From: Tetradesmus obliquus
Lineage: Eukaryota > Chlorophyta > Chlorophyceae > Sphaeropleales > Scenedesmaceae
Direction: 5' to 3'
Assembly (NCBI GenBank): GCA_030272155.1
Contig: CP126203.1
Span: 1-64,000 of the forward strand
Length of the DNA stretch: 64,000 bases
The position numbers were made by a program, and so were the translations under genes. Each line of letters begins with the position of its first letter. Positions within the stretch are counted from its first letter, which is position 1. Positions 35,319 through 48,316 of the stretch are shown here, in pieces. Below the pieces are notes generated by a model that was not told the DNA's origin, did no database searches, and was given only the letters and a program-made list of their open reading frames with translations.

Positions 35319-37100
35319 GGCACAGCTAGTTGTACAACTAAACTGACAGACAACAAGATACCGTATTAGCAGTGGATACGTGCCAACAGAACGGTGTTGT
35401 AGATGTTCCCACTCCACGTGCGACTTTGCAGTGAATACCCCGTAGATTGCTTAATCAAGGTTTCGTGTAAAGTTTATTTAGTTGGGTGCAATCCTCGGGT
35501 CGGATCAACGTCAAGCGTGCCCTGCTTCGGCAGACCTTGAGGGGCTGGTGACAAAATGGACTACACCAGAGCCCAACCTGCTATAACTGCCGCCGCTGAA
35601 CACCAAAGCCCTGCTGCCAGAGTAGAACCAGAGCATGCGCTCAGAACGACCAAATATACACTCTCATCCAACGCCCCAGACTCACAGCAGCAATACGGGG
35701 CACACTACAGAAGCTCTCAGCCCCCGGCCCTCGCAGGGTCGCCAGCTGGCGCTACCTGGCCACTTGCTGGCTGGCCTGTGCACCAGCCCATGCAACCCAC
35801 CGCACCAGTGGCAGCCGGCCAACACTAAGGCTGTGCATAAGCAATGCACTCATCACATGCTGGGTGGACACAACTTGTGTACCCCTGCGACTGCACAGCG
35901 CCCACACTCACACCCACCGATGGGCCATGTGGCATGCACTACCCGACCAACATAATCTGTGCAAGGTGCGCCTGCTGCTGCCAGCTCTGGCCGTATAAGT
36001 AACAGAAGCACACAAAAGCATAATCAAATCCGCACAGTCTGGTTAAGAGGCAGTGCATGATGCATGGCAGGCCTACGGCACTCCGCGCTGTGCTTACTGG
36101 CGACCTCAGGAAAACGCCGCCATCATGGCACAGCCCGGCACTGCATCGCTGCAGCACACATGACGCTGCTCTGTAAAGGACCCAAGGCATCTGCTAGCAG
36201 CACAGCATCTCACATGCCTGGCCTGCGGCAGGCAAGGATAGGGCAGTGCCCGGCAGGGCCTCTTAGGGGCCCTGACAGCACAAGCCTGCCTCCTGTGGTG
36301 CAAGGATAATTGGAGGCGGAACGCAACCCTCCAGAGTCATGTGCATCGTGTACAGCCACAACTGTGGACTGAGCCTGAGATGTAACCGCACCCGTCTACA
36401 AAAAGCATTGATACTAGTAGCCAAAGCAGCTGCATCAGGTGGACTCAGCATAGCTGCTGAGGCATCGCTGGCTGCATGGCGGCGGCAGTTCCCAGCCACT
36501 CGCCACAGCAAGACACGGCCGGGGCATGCCTGTACACACGCAAGGCTGCTGCGCTGCACAGCAATGGTCATGGCCCTTGCAAAAAACTAAGAGGCAGGGC
36601 TTACCAGCATGCCGGCTACAGGAATGATGACAAACACAACAGCCATCTAACTGCAGCCGTCGTGTTCAGTGCACAGGTGCCCCTAATGGGAATGGCAGAG
36701 CAGCATGGCCCTGCCACACACCAGTGGAGCCTAGGACGCGGTTGGTGGGTGATGTATCACGCCTGCAGGCATGGCTGCTGGTGCGCACATGCCTCCGTGC
36801 CACCGCCTCGAGCACAGCATAAGCCATTCCAAATGTGCAGCGGGGCACGCCACACCCCCTCACCCAGCATGCGACGCTGTCGAAGCCGTGCAGCCATTTT
36901 GCCTCTGGGAAGGGCGGCGACAAATGTAAAAAACACGCATGCAGTGTGCTAGTGCTTGGCCATGACCCAAGGTTGATCACGCTACCCATGTATCACTTTA
37001 GTACTTGAAGCCTAAACACCAGGTATTGGCTGCTCTTGCGCCAAACACTGGTTCGGTGAAATAGGATTCCTTTTAATGCTGCCGCCTTCGCGCTGCCGCC
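35319..37100. other. Intergenic, no gene seen
   Basis: Lies between the start of the mTERF/HA gene and the stop of the SulP gene, both on the minus strand. It should include the promoter of the former and the 3' UTR of the latter. No supported coding region. Confidence 0.55.
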
Positions 37101-39393
37101 TCACAGGCCCAGTGAGGCGCCAGCAGCAGCGCCGGGGGCCACGGGGCCGCCGCCGTGGCTGCCTGCTGCCGCTCCGTTTGGCCCCGCGCCTCCCTCACTC
37201 TGGAACACAGGACTCACCATGCCCATGGGCTGGCGGGGGGGGGGGGGGGGGGCAGCAGAGGCATGGGACAGTTGGCGGCAAGCGTCAAGCACTGCAATAG
37301 GGGATTTGTGTCGCAGGCACAGGCTGTGCACTACGCCGCGGAGGTACAAAGGCTGTGCAGTTCAGGTTTACAATAAACCACCCGACTGCACGCTCGATGG
37401 CAATGCTGCACTGACCACTGCAGTGACGTTCACTTGTGCCACTCTGTGCAGTCACTGCAACACAAGTGGCTGCTGGAGCTTCAGCGCCACCGACCACACC
37501 ATTCCACTTGGCTGGCACTCATCCTGCTGCTGCTGCTGCTGCTGCTAGCCACTGCTCACCTGCCATGTGGGTGTGGCAAGTGAGCCTCCCGCCTCCATCT
37601 GCATCAGGCTGCGCTGGCAGTTGACCACCTGGGGGGGGGGGGGGGGGGCAGTGCGGCCATCGGGGACAGGCGTGGCGTCAGTCAACAGCTCTACTGTCAC
37701 ACGCGCTGAAACGTCAGCAACTCAGTACGTGCCCAAAAGCAGTCCACAGCGTTCCAGCAATGCACCGTGCATTGCTGTTGAAGGACATGTCCACAGAGCC
37801 AGGGCCTGGCAAGAAACTGGCCGGCTGCATGAACACAGCAAGGCGCCCCACCCCCTGCAGGCATCAGGTGCAGTGTGTCACGCTCATCATCGGCGCTGCG
37901 CCACCTCACCGCGTCGTGCACTCTCACAAAAATCCAGTCCCGGCCGATCTTTGCGATGAGCCCGGACCGCTCCATGAGGCGCACCACGCGGGGCGAGGGG
38001 TTGGTCAGGATGAGCTGAATGCCGCGCGCCTTGTAGGACTGTGTGTGGGGGGGGGGCAGCAGCAGCAGGGAGGGCAGCAGAGGCAGCAAGGGTCACAGAG
38101 TGAGCTGGAAGGGGCGAGATTCAGCGAAAGAGCTGGTAGGCAAATGGGGATGGTCTGAAGCAGGAGGGCCACCTCCAGCATAAATGGCACTGTGACATGC
38201 AAGCATGTCAGCATGCAGGCGCGCATACCACAAGCAACACAGGCATGGTAAGCAAGCTGTCTGTGACGTCTTCAACAACTTGCACCCACAGCCCCCCCCC
38301 CCCCAAGCCACGCGCACCTGGTGCAGCTCCTCCAGGAAGTGTGCCCCCATGGAGTCCATGTGCGGCACGGGGGTCAGGTCCAGGATGATGTACTCCACGC
38401 GGTCGATGCCGTTGGCGCGCGCAAAGCTGCAGGGGGGACGGCAGCGGGCAGACAGCCACATGATCAGTACATGTACACACACCGCTGATGATCCGCGCTG
38501 CGCAGGAGACAGCAAAGCAGCAGAACAGCAAACGCACACCAGCACGCAGTCGCAGTCATAGGCCCAGAAGGCCCAGAAGGCAATGTGCCTGCCAAGCATC
38601 AGCTGCAGCAACACAAACTGCAAACAGCCGGCAGCTCTCGGCGCCTCCACACTCCTGCCTGTTCCTTCACCTAAAGCAGCAGGAGCCCCCCCCCCCCCCC
38701 CGCCAAAAGAAAAGCCGCCCCCCCCCCAGTCCCCCCCCCTCACCGCAGCGCCTCCGCCTCGTAGGCCACCAGCTTGTCCTCCATCCACTGCACGTTGGCA
38801 AAGTACACGGGCGCGTCCAGGCGCACCACCAGCACCCCGGGCACCATCTCAGCGCCAGGGTACTGCTCCACGTTGCGGTACACCTGGTGAGGGGCAGCGG
38901 CAGCAGAAGGCAGACGTGTCAGCAGAGCGCCTGTGCACGATAAACCATTCCGGCGGATCAAGCGCTGCAGTGCTGCGCCATGAAAACAGCCGTCACCAGC
39001 AGGCCAACCGCCGCTGGAAGGCCCCAGAGCAGCAGCTTTGGTTTCTCCAGCAGAGACAACAGCCTGATGCAAAAGGCTTAGCGAGAGCAGCAGCAGCTTC
39101 TCAGCAGCCCCACCGTGGGGCAGTCAACCAGCCCAGGCACCACAAGCAGTCGCAGCAGGCGTGCGCATTGCCAGCAGCAGCAGATGTGATGAAGAGGCCA
39201 CAGTTGTGCTTCCCAGCCCCCTCACCGTGGTGCGGTCCACGCGGCCCAGCACCGCCGTGTGTGGGAAGGCGCTCTCAAAGATGACGATGAGCAGCGCCAG
39301 GCCTATGGCCGCGGCCAGGCCCAGCTCAATGCCCAGGAACAGCGTGGCCAGAAAGGCCACCAGCCACACCGCAAAGTCACGCAGGTGCGTCTG

Positions 39394-39448
<55 letters not shown>

Positions 39449-42400
39449 GTGACAAAGTTAGCAACAGCTTCAACAAGGGTGGGTTGCTCAGGCAGAGCCA
39501 TGCAGTGAGAGGGGGGCGGGCGAGCTGCGGGCAGCTGGCCGGGCAGCAGCAGCAGCAGCAGCGGCCACGCGCCATTCAGCAGGTGCCTCGCAGCAGGGCA
39601 GCGTGCCCGGCAGCCATCCTTGGGCCACTGCTGCGCTGTACAGGAGTTCCACCACCTGAGCACCTTCCGCCGCCTCCACCACCGCCACATACACACACAA
39701 ACACACCCTGTCCCGGGTATCCACCACCACCACATACACACACAAACAGCCCTGCTGCACTGCAGCAGCTGCACCTGCACAGCCATGCCGCCCGCCAAAG
39801 GGCGGCTGCTCCTGTGGCTGCCTTTTCTCGAGTTTGAGCTGTTACCCTTTCAAGCCCTGCTGCGCAGGGCACAGCCCACCCCACCTTCATCAGGAAGATG
39901 GCGCTGTCCAGCTCCACCATCTGCGCCCCTTCCCCCGCCTCCACCACCACCACCACCACCACATACGCACACAAACACACCCTGTCCCCCCTCCCCCTTA
40001 CACACCTTCATGAGGTAGATGGCTGTGTCGAACTCCACCAGGCCCATGACGCCCGCGATGATGATGGCGGCCATGGTGTTGTAGGGCAGCAGCTCAAAGA
40101 CCTTGGTCAGGAACAGCAGCACAAACATGACCACCATGCTCGTGATGAAGCCGGCCAGCTGCGTCTTGGCGCCTGCAGCAGCAGGCAGCAGCAGAGTGGC
40201 GTGTGAGGTGCTGTCACAACTACAAGGAGGCACCTGCTGCAAAACATGTAGCAACATGTCCATCGACAGCCGCAGCGCGACGAGGCCCTCCCGTGCGGCA
40301 CAACTGTTACCGCCTCGTCACGCCACCCACCTGAGCTGTTGTTGACTGCGCTGCGTGAGAAGGAGCCCGTGGTGGTGTAGCTGTTGAACATGGCGCCCGC
40401 AAAGTTGGCGATGCCCAGGCCCACGATCTCCTGGTTGTAGCTCAGCTCGTAGCCGTTCTTGCTGCAGGGGGGGGGGGGGCAAGATAGAACGGGCAGAGGG
40501 CAAAGATATACACGTGAAGTGGACTCGCTGATGAGGAAGGTTGCTGGCAGCCAACACCACAGGGTCCGGCGCTGCTTGGGTTGACAGGGCTGTTGCCAGA
40601 CTGAGCACGCAGATGCAGCGCCAGGCGTCTTGAACATACATGCAGCACGCTGGAATCGCAGCAAGCCAGTAAGCAGGGCCACAGCACGCATGCGATCAGG
40701 ACACTGCCGTCTCCAAACTGCTGCAGCCCTAGCCTGCCCGTTGCTGCTCTGCTGGTGCTGCCCCTCACCGTGCCAGTGCTCGCGCGGTGCTGGTGGACTC
40801 CAAACACACCAACAAACAGCAAAAAAAAGCAGAAAAGCAGACCACTGCCCCTCACCGTGCCAGTGCCCGCGCAATGCTTGTGCTTTCCAGCAGGTCCACC
40901 AGCATCACCACTGCGCTCAGGCCCAGCATGGGCCCCAGGTTGTTGACGGGGGCCCACCAGCCAATGGTGGGGGACGGCAGCCCTGGAGGCAGCAGCAGCA
41001 GCACATCACAAGCGACCTGGTCAGCCTCAGTTGCAGGAGGAAGCTAGGTGCCACATGGAGTGCACACAGACCATGTTGGGCACCAATGTTGGCGATGCAC
41101 GCCACCGACAACAGCCGCCAGCACCACTGCCTGCTGCGCTGCCATACCTTGCCAGCAGCATCCTGCAGCATCCAGCACATCCAACAATCGCCATGCCCCA
41201 GCTGATGGTGTTGTCCCCCCCCCCCCCCCCTCACCCTGCGGGATCTTTTCCACAATCTTGTGCATGCTCCCACTCCCCCTCCGCCTTCCCCCACCCTCCC
41301 AATACACACATCAGTTCTAGACTGAGCCTTGCTGCCCCCTTCCACACACGCTCACCCTGCGGGATCTTCTCCACCACCTTGATGCCGCGCCTGTCCAGCT
41401 TGCCCGCCACCACCGCAATGATACTAATAGCGCACGCCATGATGGGGCCCAGCGCAGCCAGCCAGTGCAGCTTCTTCACACGCTTTGAAATGACCTTCAA
41501 ACCAATCAGGAAGCCCAGCATGGCCAGGCCCATCACGCACTCCTTCCACTTGAAGCCGGCACGGCCCGCAATGAGCACCTTGATGATCTCGTGCAGCGAG
41601 TCCATGCGCGGCACCTGGACACGGCAGCAGCAGCAGCAGCACGATGAGCAGGCTTTCAAGCAGTGACGTGGCGATAATGCAAGGTGCAGCAGCTGCAGGA
41701 AATGGGTACAGCAAGGCGAGCGCTACTGAAACATGCTGCGCAACCTGTTATCGTTGCTGACGTTGCAATGAGTGGGCGGCTGAGGTGGAAGCTGCAGTAG
41801 GGCATACAGGAAGCTCTGCCACATTACAGCAACAGGAATCCAAGCCGCATGGGCCCTCCTGCCTATCAGCTGCTGAGCTGCATGTGCTGCTGCTGCAGCA
41901 TGCGGCTGTCGGCCGCTCACCTTGTAGCCAAGGATGTAGCGGACCTGCGGCAGCAGCAGGAGCAGCAGGAGGCATGTCGGTACGATTACAGCAAGGAAAC
42001 CAAGCATTTTTGCGGTACTGCGCGGTAGGTGATGAGCCACAGCCGCCCCTGGGTCCAGCCCACTCGCTGCTACTGTTCAATGACAGCGGCTGCACCAGCA
42101 ACGCAAACACATGACATGCCACACATCCACAGGCATGCCCCACAGCAGCGCTGCCCATACCTCCAGCTTTATACATGCAGCCCACACCTAGCACACGCGC
42201 ATTTTCACCGGTGCATCACCCCAAGGCCATAGCAACAGCGCCACCTGACCCTGCACCCTGCTGCAGCATGCCCATGCGACGCGCCCACTCGGCTCACGCC
42301 AATGACGACCCCCGCCCGGAGATGCAGCGCGGCCACACCATATCATCCACCAGCAATGCGCAACTTGCAGGCACTGCAACAGCGCCAGCAGCCCCCTGCA

Positions 42401-44347
42401 CCCCACAACAGTGTGAGGCGCTGCCTTACCTGGCTGATGCCGCCGCCCCGGATGTTCACCAAGTAATCACGCTGTGGCTGAGGAGGTGCTCGATGAAGCC
42501 CAGCCGCAGCAATGCACACACACAACACGCCGCATCCCCACAGACACGCCGCATAGCAGCGCTGCCTGGCTCGTGCCGATCAGTATCATGCCAGAATTGG
42601 AAGCAAGCGCAACACCAGCTTATCCTACTGGTCCTGGCGCCTCAGGTGTATAGCCCATATCCTCAGCTGCGCCTCGTGGGGATATGGTCCTGGCAACTCA
42701 GGTGTACAGGCCATATCACTCCTGGTTCCCCAAAACCAGAAGGATAACTAGTTCATCAGCCACTAGCCCAAGTAGGCGATATCAGGTGGGGTGCAGCGCA
42801 CCTGGCTCATGCTGATGATGACCGCCGCCCCCCTGGTGAAGCCCGTGATCACGCTGTGGCTGAGGAAGCGCACGATGAAGCCCAGCCTCAGCGCGCCCAC
42901 GCCCGTGTACATGCACGCCACCAGGAATGCCACCTGGATCACCTGCAGGATGGCACACACAGCAGCAGCAGCAGCACAGTCGAGGGTCACGCAGAGAGGG
43001 CTCCGGCAGCAGCATGCAAGGCACCAGCAGGCTGTGGCTCCAGCCAGGAGGCTGGCCGCGAGCAGCAGGGCTGGCAGGCAGCCAGTGGCCCAGAAACAGT
43101 GCATGCACAGCAGCGGCAGCAGCAGCAGCAGCAGCAGCGGCGCTCTGCAAGCTACATGCCCCCCCCCCCCCCCCACCTTGTGGTTGTAGATGTCCTGCAC
43201 CCCCGCAAACTCGCCGGGGTTGTTGGGGTTGTCGATGTTCTCACTGCCCGGCACCATGGCGCGGATGCCGTTGCCTATGAGCAGGCTGGTGACGGCCACT
43301 GGCCCCACGCCCAGCTGCTTGCTGCTGCCCAGCAGCGCGTACACAGCCAGCGGCAGGAACGCGCCGTACAGCCCATACACGGAGGGGACACCTGGCACAG
43401 CAGGGCAGGCGCAACGCACACAACAGAAAGGTGCAAGCAGGTGCAAGGTGAACGAAGACACTCCAGTGTTATCCTTATCGAGCTAATGCCATAACGCACA
43501 GGCTTCGACAGCTTTGTTGCTGACAGGTGCAGTGGCGCATGCAGCACAGCAGGTGAGGCGCACACCACCCCGCGCGGGCCCTCACTGTGGGCGCCAGGCA
43601 CTGCAGCTGCCCGCTGCGACCGCTGCATGTGTCGACATGTGACGCCAACGTCCTCTTGTTGTTCGCGGTTGCCGCTGCTCCAGGGCTTGCTGCAACTCAG
43701 CCTGGACATCACATGCACTGCTGCACCTGCCGCCACTCCTCACAACACCCCCCACACCTCCCCACCACCACCACGCACACCTGCCCGCCCACCTGCTATG
43801 TTGGCGTAGCTCATGCTCTGCGGGATGATCATGAAGCCCACACTGATGCCCGCCAGCAGGTCCCACTGCCAGCAGCAGCAGCAGCAGCAGCAGCGATGAT
43901 GCCAGCCAGGCAGGAAGGCAGCATCAGGTAGCTGCGTCAGCTGAGGCAAGCGCATCTGCCGACTGCCACGCGCCACCACCTGCCATGAAGGATGAGGCTG
44001 CAGCAATGTGTGTGCACTGGGTGAACAGCTGCAGCATCAAGCACCCGCCATGCAGTGCAGGGCGCCAGCAGGCAGCAGCGCAGTGCATGGCCGCATTCAC
44101 GCCCCCCCTCCCTCTCCCTGGTTGCTGCTGCTGGCACAGCAAGCTGAGCCCCCTATCATGCACTGCTGGCTCTCTCCACCTGATCCTGCTGCCCCGCCCC
44201 CCGCCTCCCCACCCCCTCTCACCAGCAGCCACTCCTTGACGCGGTAGGTGCGCAGCCAGCGCAGGCAGGGCAGGAACAGCGCGGCCCAGTCAAACGGCGT
44301 GAACTCGCGGAACGCCTTGCTGCCGCTACAGTGGGGGGAGAGGCAAA

Positions 44348-44379
<32 letters not shown>

Positions 44380-45099
44380 GCACAGCCAGCGGCGTCGGGC
44401 AAGGTCAGGTGGAGCGAGCCAGCAGTGCATGTGACAGGGGACGCAGCTCAGCTGAGCTGGCTACGCCAGCAGCAGCAACCACCTGTTGCATCTGGCACAA
44501 GTCAGCTGCTGTACCTGTGGTGCATAGCTGCTGTTTTCATGTGTGCAGAACAGGCAGGCACCAGATGTTCATCCCCTGCCATGACTTGTTGCTGCTGCTG
44601 CTGCAACTGCTGCTGCTGCCTCTTCACTCCTGGCAGCCTGCTGATGCTGCTGCCCACCTGTCGCGGGTCTTCTCGACCCAGTTCTTGAGGCCTGCGGGAA
44701 AGACAGGTCACGTGAGCAAACAAGGCAGCTGGTTGTGCAGAAGCTGTCGCTGCAAGGACAGCAGTAACACCACCAGCAGCCGATCCTATGACAGCACGCT
44801 TGACCACGCATTGGATTTGAACTACACTTTATAAATGATCGTTGCTGCTGGTTGTCCCAGCTAGGCGAACGCTGACTGGGGGAACACCGGCAAGGGACGG
44901 GAACGGTGGTTGCAGCTGGTTGAATCCGAAGCCTGATCTCAGTCTAGGTTCAAAACCTAAATGTATCGCCATTGCTTGTGCTGCTGATGCAGCTCTGGCC
45001 GGCAGAGCTGCTCTCACCGTCCAGTTCTTCCACATAGCTGGGCTGTGCGCCTGTGCCATGATGCCACGGGAATAGGATACCCTCCTTTTTAGTTGCCAT
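37101..45099 (-). CDS. SulP family anion (sulfate-type) transporter with STAS domain
   Basis: Seventeen exons, 5' to 3' on the minus strand: 45099-45018, 44691-44658, 44325-44223, 43865-43793, 43391-43177, 42942-42802, 41944-41921 (an eight-codon microexon), 41614-41356, 40982-40856, 40461-40331, 40172-40006, 39390-39226, 38883-38744, 38426-38318, 38038-37910, 37628-37560, 37229-37101; 698 aa, in phase throughout. The start [15 protein letters not shown] is spliced to [11 protein letters not shown]. Family marks: [73 protein letters not shown], then hydrophobic helices to about residue 500. A C-terminal STAS domain (about 508-655) has [17 protein letters not shown] and [14 protein letters not shown], ending in [11 protein letters not shown]. 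It should be a plasma-membrane proton-coupled or exchange transporter; substrate most likely sulfate but not proven. Intron 6 and others contain decayed exon copies. Confidence 0.92.
39611..39929 (-). repeat. Copies of SulP exon 11 end plus donor in the next intron
   Basis: A good copy at 39882-39929 encodes [11 protein letters not shown] and keeps a donor (AAG|GTGGGG), against the true [16 protein letters not shown] ending at 40006. The offset is 121 bp. A more decayed copy at 39611-39665 reads [11 protein letters not shown]. Spacers between copies share a CCACCACCACATAC-type minisatellite with CACACAAACA. Confidence 0.78.
40759..40801 (-). repeat. Copy of SulP exon 9 end plus donor in intron 9
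   Basis: Encodes [10 protein letters not shown] followed by CG|GTGAGGGGCA. The genuine exon end encodes [10 protein letters not shown] with the same CG|GTGAGGGGCA and finishes at 40856. Offset 87 bp downstream on the minus strand. Confidence 0.85.
41231..41266 (-). repeat. Copy of SulP exon 8 end plus donor in intron 8
   Basis: Encodes KIVEKIPQG then GTGAGG. The true exon end encodes KVVEKIPQG then GTGAGC and finishes at 41356. Offset 121 bp. A run of C (G on the minus strand) follows the copied donor. Confidence 0.85.
42430..42510 (-). repeat. Decayed copy of SulP exon 6 in intron 6
   Basis: About 80 bp matching the second half of exon 6 (LRLGFI...LSHSVIT...ISQ) with small gaps that break the frame. 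It ends in a good donor CAG|GTAAGG. It lies about 370 bp downstream of the true exon end (42802). Confidence 0.82.
42630..42720. repeat. Imperfect direct repeat in SulP intron 6
   Basis: Two related units each run GGTCCTGGC..CTCAGGTGTA then CC(C)ATATC, separated by about 55 bp. They are intronic, between the true exon 6 and its decayed copy. Confidence 0.6.
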
Positions 45100-47480
45100 G
45101 CCTGTCTGATCGCCCCCTTGGGTGGACCTGCGATGCATGAGGCACCACCACCCCGACGCAGCGCCCTCTCTGCTGCTGGCGCTCTGCGATTAGCGATAAT
45201 CACCACTACTTCGACTGTTACGGGGAGAAGGATCACAGATTACACACGGCTTGGTCTGAGTGGTTGCTCTTAGCGTTCCAGATGGAAGGAATGCAGGACG
45301 GCTGGGCCCTAACACACGTGATCAGGTAGTAGGTAGGACGCAGCTGGCAGCGATCATCAACGGTGAAATTCCAAAAATTTGTTATCGTTGGCCTATCAAA
45401 AGTCTACGCTGCCCTTGCCGTTCGCAGCCGTCCACAAGGCGGTAAGGGGAAGTCCTCCTCACTAAACTACTTTTGCCACTCAGCCTGAGCCCACCTGAAC
45501 TGTATGCAGCTCATGCAAAAATAACCATGTAGGACCAGCTTTATCTTACTGTCACACTTGATGTATCACCAGCCGCCAGGTCTCCTGGCAGCTCAAATGA
45601 TGTGTTAGCACCACTAGCGCCGCCATAGTTGCACTAAACGTTTCAATTGAAACGAAACGTTTCGTTTCTAAACGCGTTTAAAACGCCAGTGCCTTGACTG
45701 AAACGCTGCTGAAACGCTGCTGAAACGCCATGTCACAGTATGCACTGTAGAGGCATGTAGAGGCCAGGTACACCTATGCTTTGCCTTTTAAATGCTTTTA
45801 TATCATTGTTTCCAGTCTTTATAGTCAATACTTGACCCCAGAACTGTGCCTGCCGGGCTTTGAGGGCTGTCAAGGTAGTTGACAGCAGTACGGCTATAAC
45901 ACTTGAACATACTTGGCGATTGTCGCATGACACATCTTCACAAAGTCACGATGAATCAACGTGGCAGTGCGTGGTCTACTGATTACACATTATATCATGT
46001 GAGTGTGTTGATGGTCACGGACCACGTGCCGCGAGGCACCACTGCACAGCAGCTGGAGGGCTGCTCGGCGTAAGAGGGATGAACTTCATACCAAACGTCA
46101 CGCAGAGAAACACACTGGCGACATCAATACAGCAGCAGTTGAGTCTCTTACCGAGAAAGCAGCGACCACTGGTTACAGGAACACAGCTGAGCAGCCTGCA
46201 CACCTCCTGCTGCACACACAAGCTATTGTAAAATATGTTGCATAGTCACACATTTAATGTCACCATGTTGATGTGCTGGACTCAATGCACAATCATCCAA
46301 ACCTCAGCCTTCTTGCCCATACTGGTGACTGATGGGACAACAAAAGGTGTTCAAACAACATCAACGATACAAAGTAAATGTTATGAATATCCCCGAGTAC
46401 CTGAACGGGCCGCTAGGCCGAGTAACAAGGGGTTCTGCATTCAAACGCCTGAGCCCCACTAGAGCTGCCGTTTAGATACAGCGTTTCACACTGAAAGCGT
46501 TTAAAACGCACGTTTTAAACGTTTCGTTTCGTTTCATAAACAGCCTGACCCCACGTTTAGTGCAACTATGCGGCCCGCTAGTCTAGCGGGTGCAAACTAT
46601 AAACTTGGCTTTAAAAGCCCAGGGCGGCCCACCACTTTGGGTGCACCACTGGCTGCTGCACCAGCCGCTCAGCGCCATGGCCAGTAGCCCAAGTTTGATA
46701 TGTGTCTGGCCTCCCAATCTTCATATACAAACCTCCCAATGATTAGGTCAATGAATATCATACAGGCTATTGCTAGAGGCAGCTGTAGGCTGAGACATCA
46801 TTGGGAGCTAGCTCTGACAGCTCCTTGGTGAGTGTCAATACTGTGGCAGCGCAGCAGGCATGCAGGCTGGACATCCGACTCTGCAGCTGCAGGGCGCGCT
46901 GGCTGGTGGGCGCCCCGCCTGCCGAACCGCTGGCACAGGTGCACAGCAGCCCTTGCCAGCAAGGCCGTTGCATGGCCGCCAGTGCGGCGCACTGCACACT
47001 TCGACTGTGCCACAGTTGAGTCATACACAGTGTGTATGGCAATGGACTGCAGCAGCTCGCCAGCTGCAGTCGGCAAGCTGCCAAGGTTGAAACCTTGGCA
47101 AGGACAGTGCCGTGGTGGTTGCATGCAAATCAGCCATGTTTTACAACATGTGCTGCCATATCTTGGCAACCCTCGGGCAACGCCTCTGTCAGCAGCGCTT
47201 CAGTGGCATGAACCACCACAGTGACATGAACCGCACCAGGAGGGTGCAGAAACACCCAGTACCTGTGACAGAGTTGCATGTGTTGAAAAAGCCGAGATTT
47301 CAATGCTTCATACGAGAATGCACTTGTTACAACTCAAGCAAGCCCAGCTACATTCAGCATCAAGGACTCACTCCTCAGCTGCACTGTGAGAAGCAACAGC
47401 AGTAGCAGAGCATGCAACTGGTTACAACCGCTTCCACACACTGTTTTTGAGGATCGACACTTACTTGTTGCGTTCGGCAG
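45100..47480. other. Divergent intergenic region (promoters of SulP and AAA genes) with a MITE-like insertion
   Basis: The minus SulP gene and the plus AAA gene start at its two edges, so both promoters lie here. Apart from the inverted-repeat element at 45625-46569 I see no gene. A short hairpin (CCAAGGTTGAAACCTTGG) sits at 47083-47100. Confidence 0.6.
45625..46569. mobile_element. MITE-like non-autonomous DNA transposon with terminal inverted repeats
   Basis: The left end begins ATAGTTGCACTAAACGTTTC and the right end finishes with the reverse complement, CGTTTAGTGCAACTAT. The ~70-bp termini share an unusual set of GTTTCGTTTC / AAACGTTT / GCGTTTAAAACG words in mirror order. The 945-bp interior is AT-richer than its surroundings and carries no transposase-like frame. 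The similarity extends a few bases outward (ACTAGCG..CCGC), so the exact ends and target duplication are unclear. I cannot name the superfamily. Confidence 0.75.
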
Positions 47481-47788
47481 ATGCTTCGCCGGAGTCTGTA
47501 CGCTGCGATCCTACAGTCTCGGGCCCTGCACGTCGCCCTGCCTGCACTGTCCAGCGTTCCCAACTCGCTGCTGCGGCCTCTCGGAAGCAGCAACGCTGCT
47601 AGTTTTCATGCACCAGCTGCGGCGGGCACTGCTGGAGTTGCTAATGGCCATGCAGTAGGTGCTTCCAGATGGGCACCAGGAAGCAGTAGTGCTGCTGCTG
47701 CACAGCTGGCAGCAGCAGCAGGAGGCACATCAAGCTGTCCAAACAAGACTCTACTGAGAAGCTTTGTGCCTTTCCTGTCCAGTTGCTA

Positions 47789-47819
<31 letters not shown>

Positions 47820-48270
47820 TGGCTGTCATGGCTAGGCTTTGCTGCTGCTGGGCTTGTGGCTCAGGGCAGCGTGCTGGCGCATGCAGATGCCGCTGCCGGC
47901 CCGCACGACCCGGTGAGCAGGGCAAGCCCACCTGCAGCAATGCAGCCAGCGCGGTTGCACACAGCCTGCAGCTGCACTGGCATGTGCATGCATGCTCCCA
48001 GTTGCAACCTAAGCATGTAGCCTGTGCGCCACAACCGCACACAGCCGAGGCCTGCTGTACTGCACTTGCGCTGCGTTGTGTCGCGTCTGGCGGTCATGGC
48101 TGCACCTGCACATCATGGTCCTTCACTTTATACTAACTCAGCCTGCTACTGTTATGCGCGTACACTCAATCTGCGTGGCGCCAGGTGTGGGCTGCCGCGC
48201 TGTCATCTGCTGAGCTGGCAGTGGCAGAGGCCTTCCAGGAGGCACTGCTGGACTACGACAGGGCGGCAGC

Positions 48271-48316
<46 letters not shown>

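Noticed and set aside
44829-45236. A long minus-strand frame of about 135 codons at the SulP 5' end
   Set aside because: The true first exon uses another frame (start 45099), which splices in phase to the next exon. The long frame is a shadow of it.
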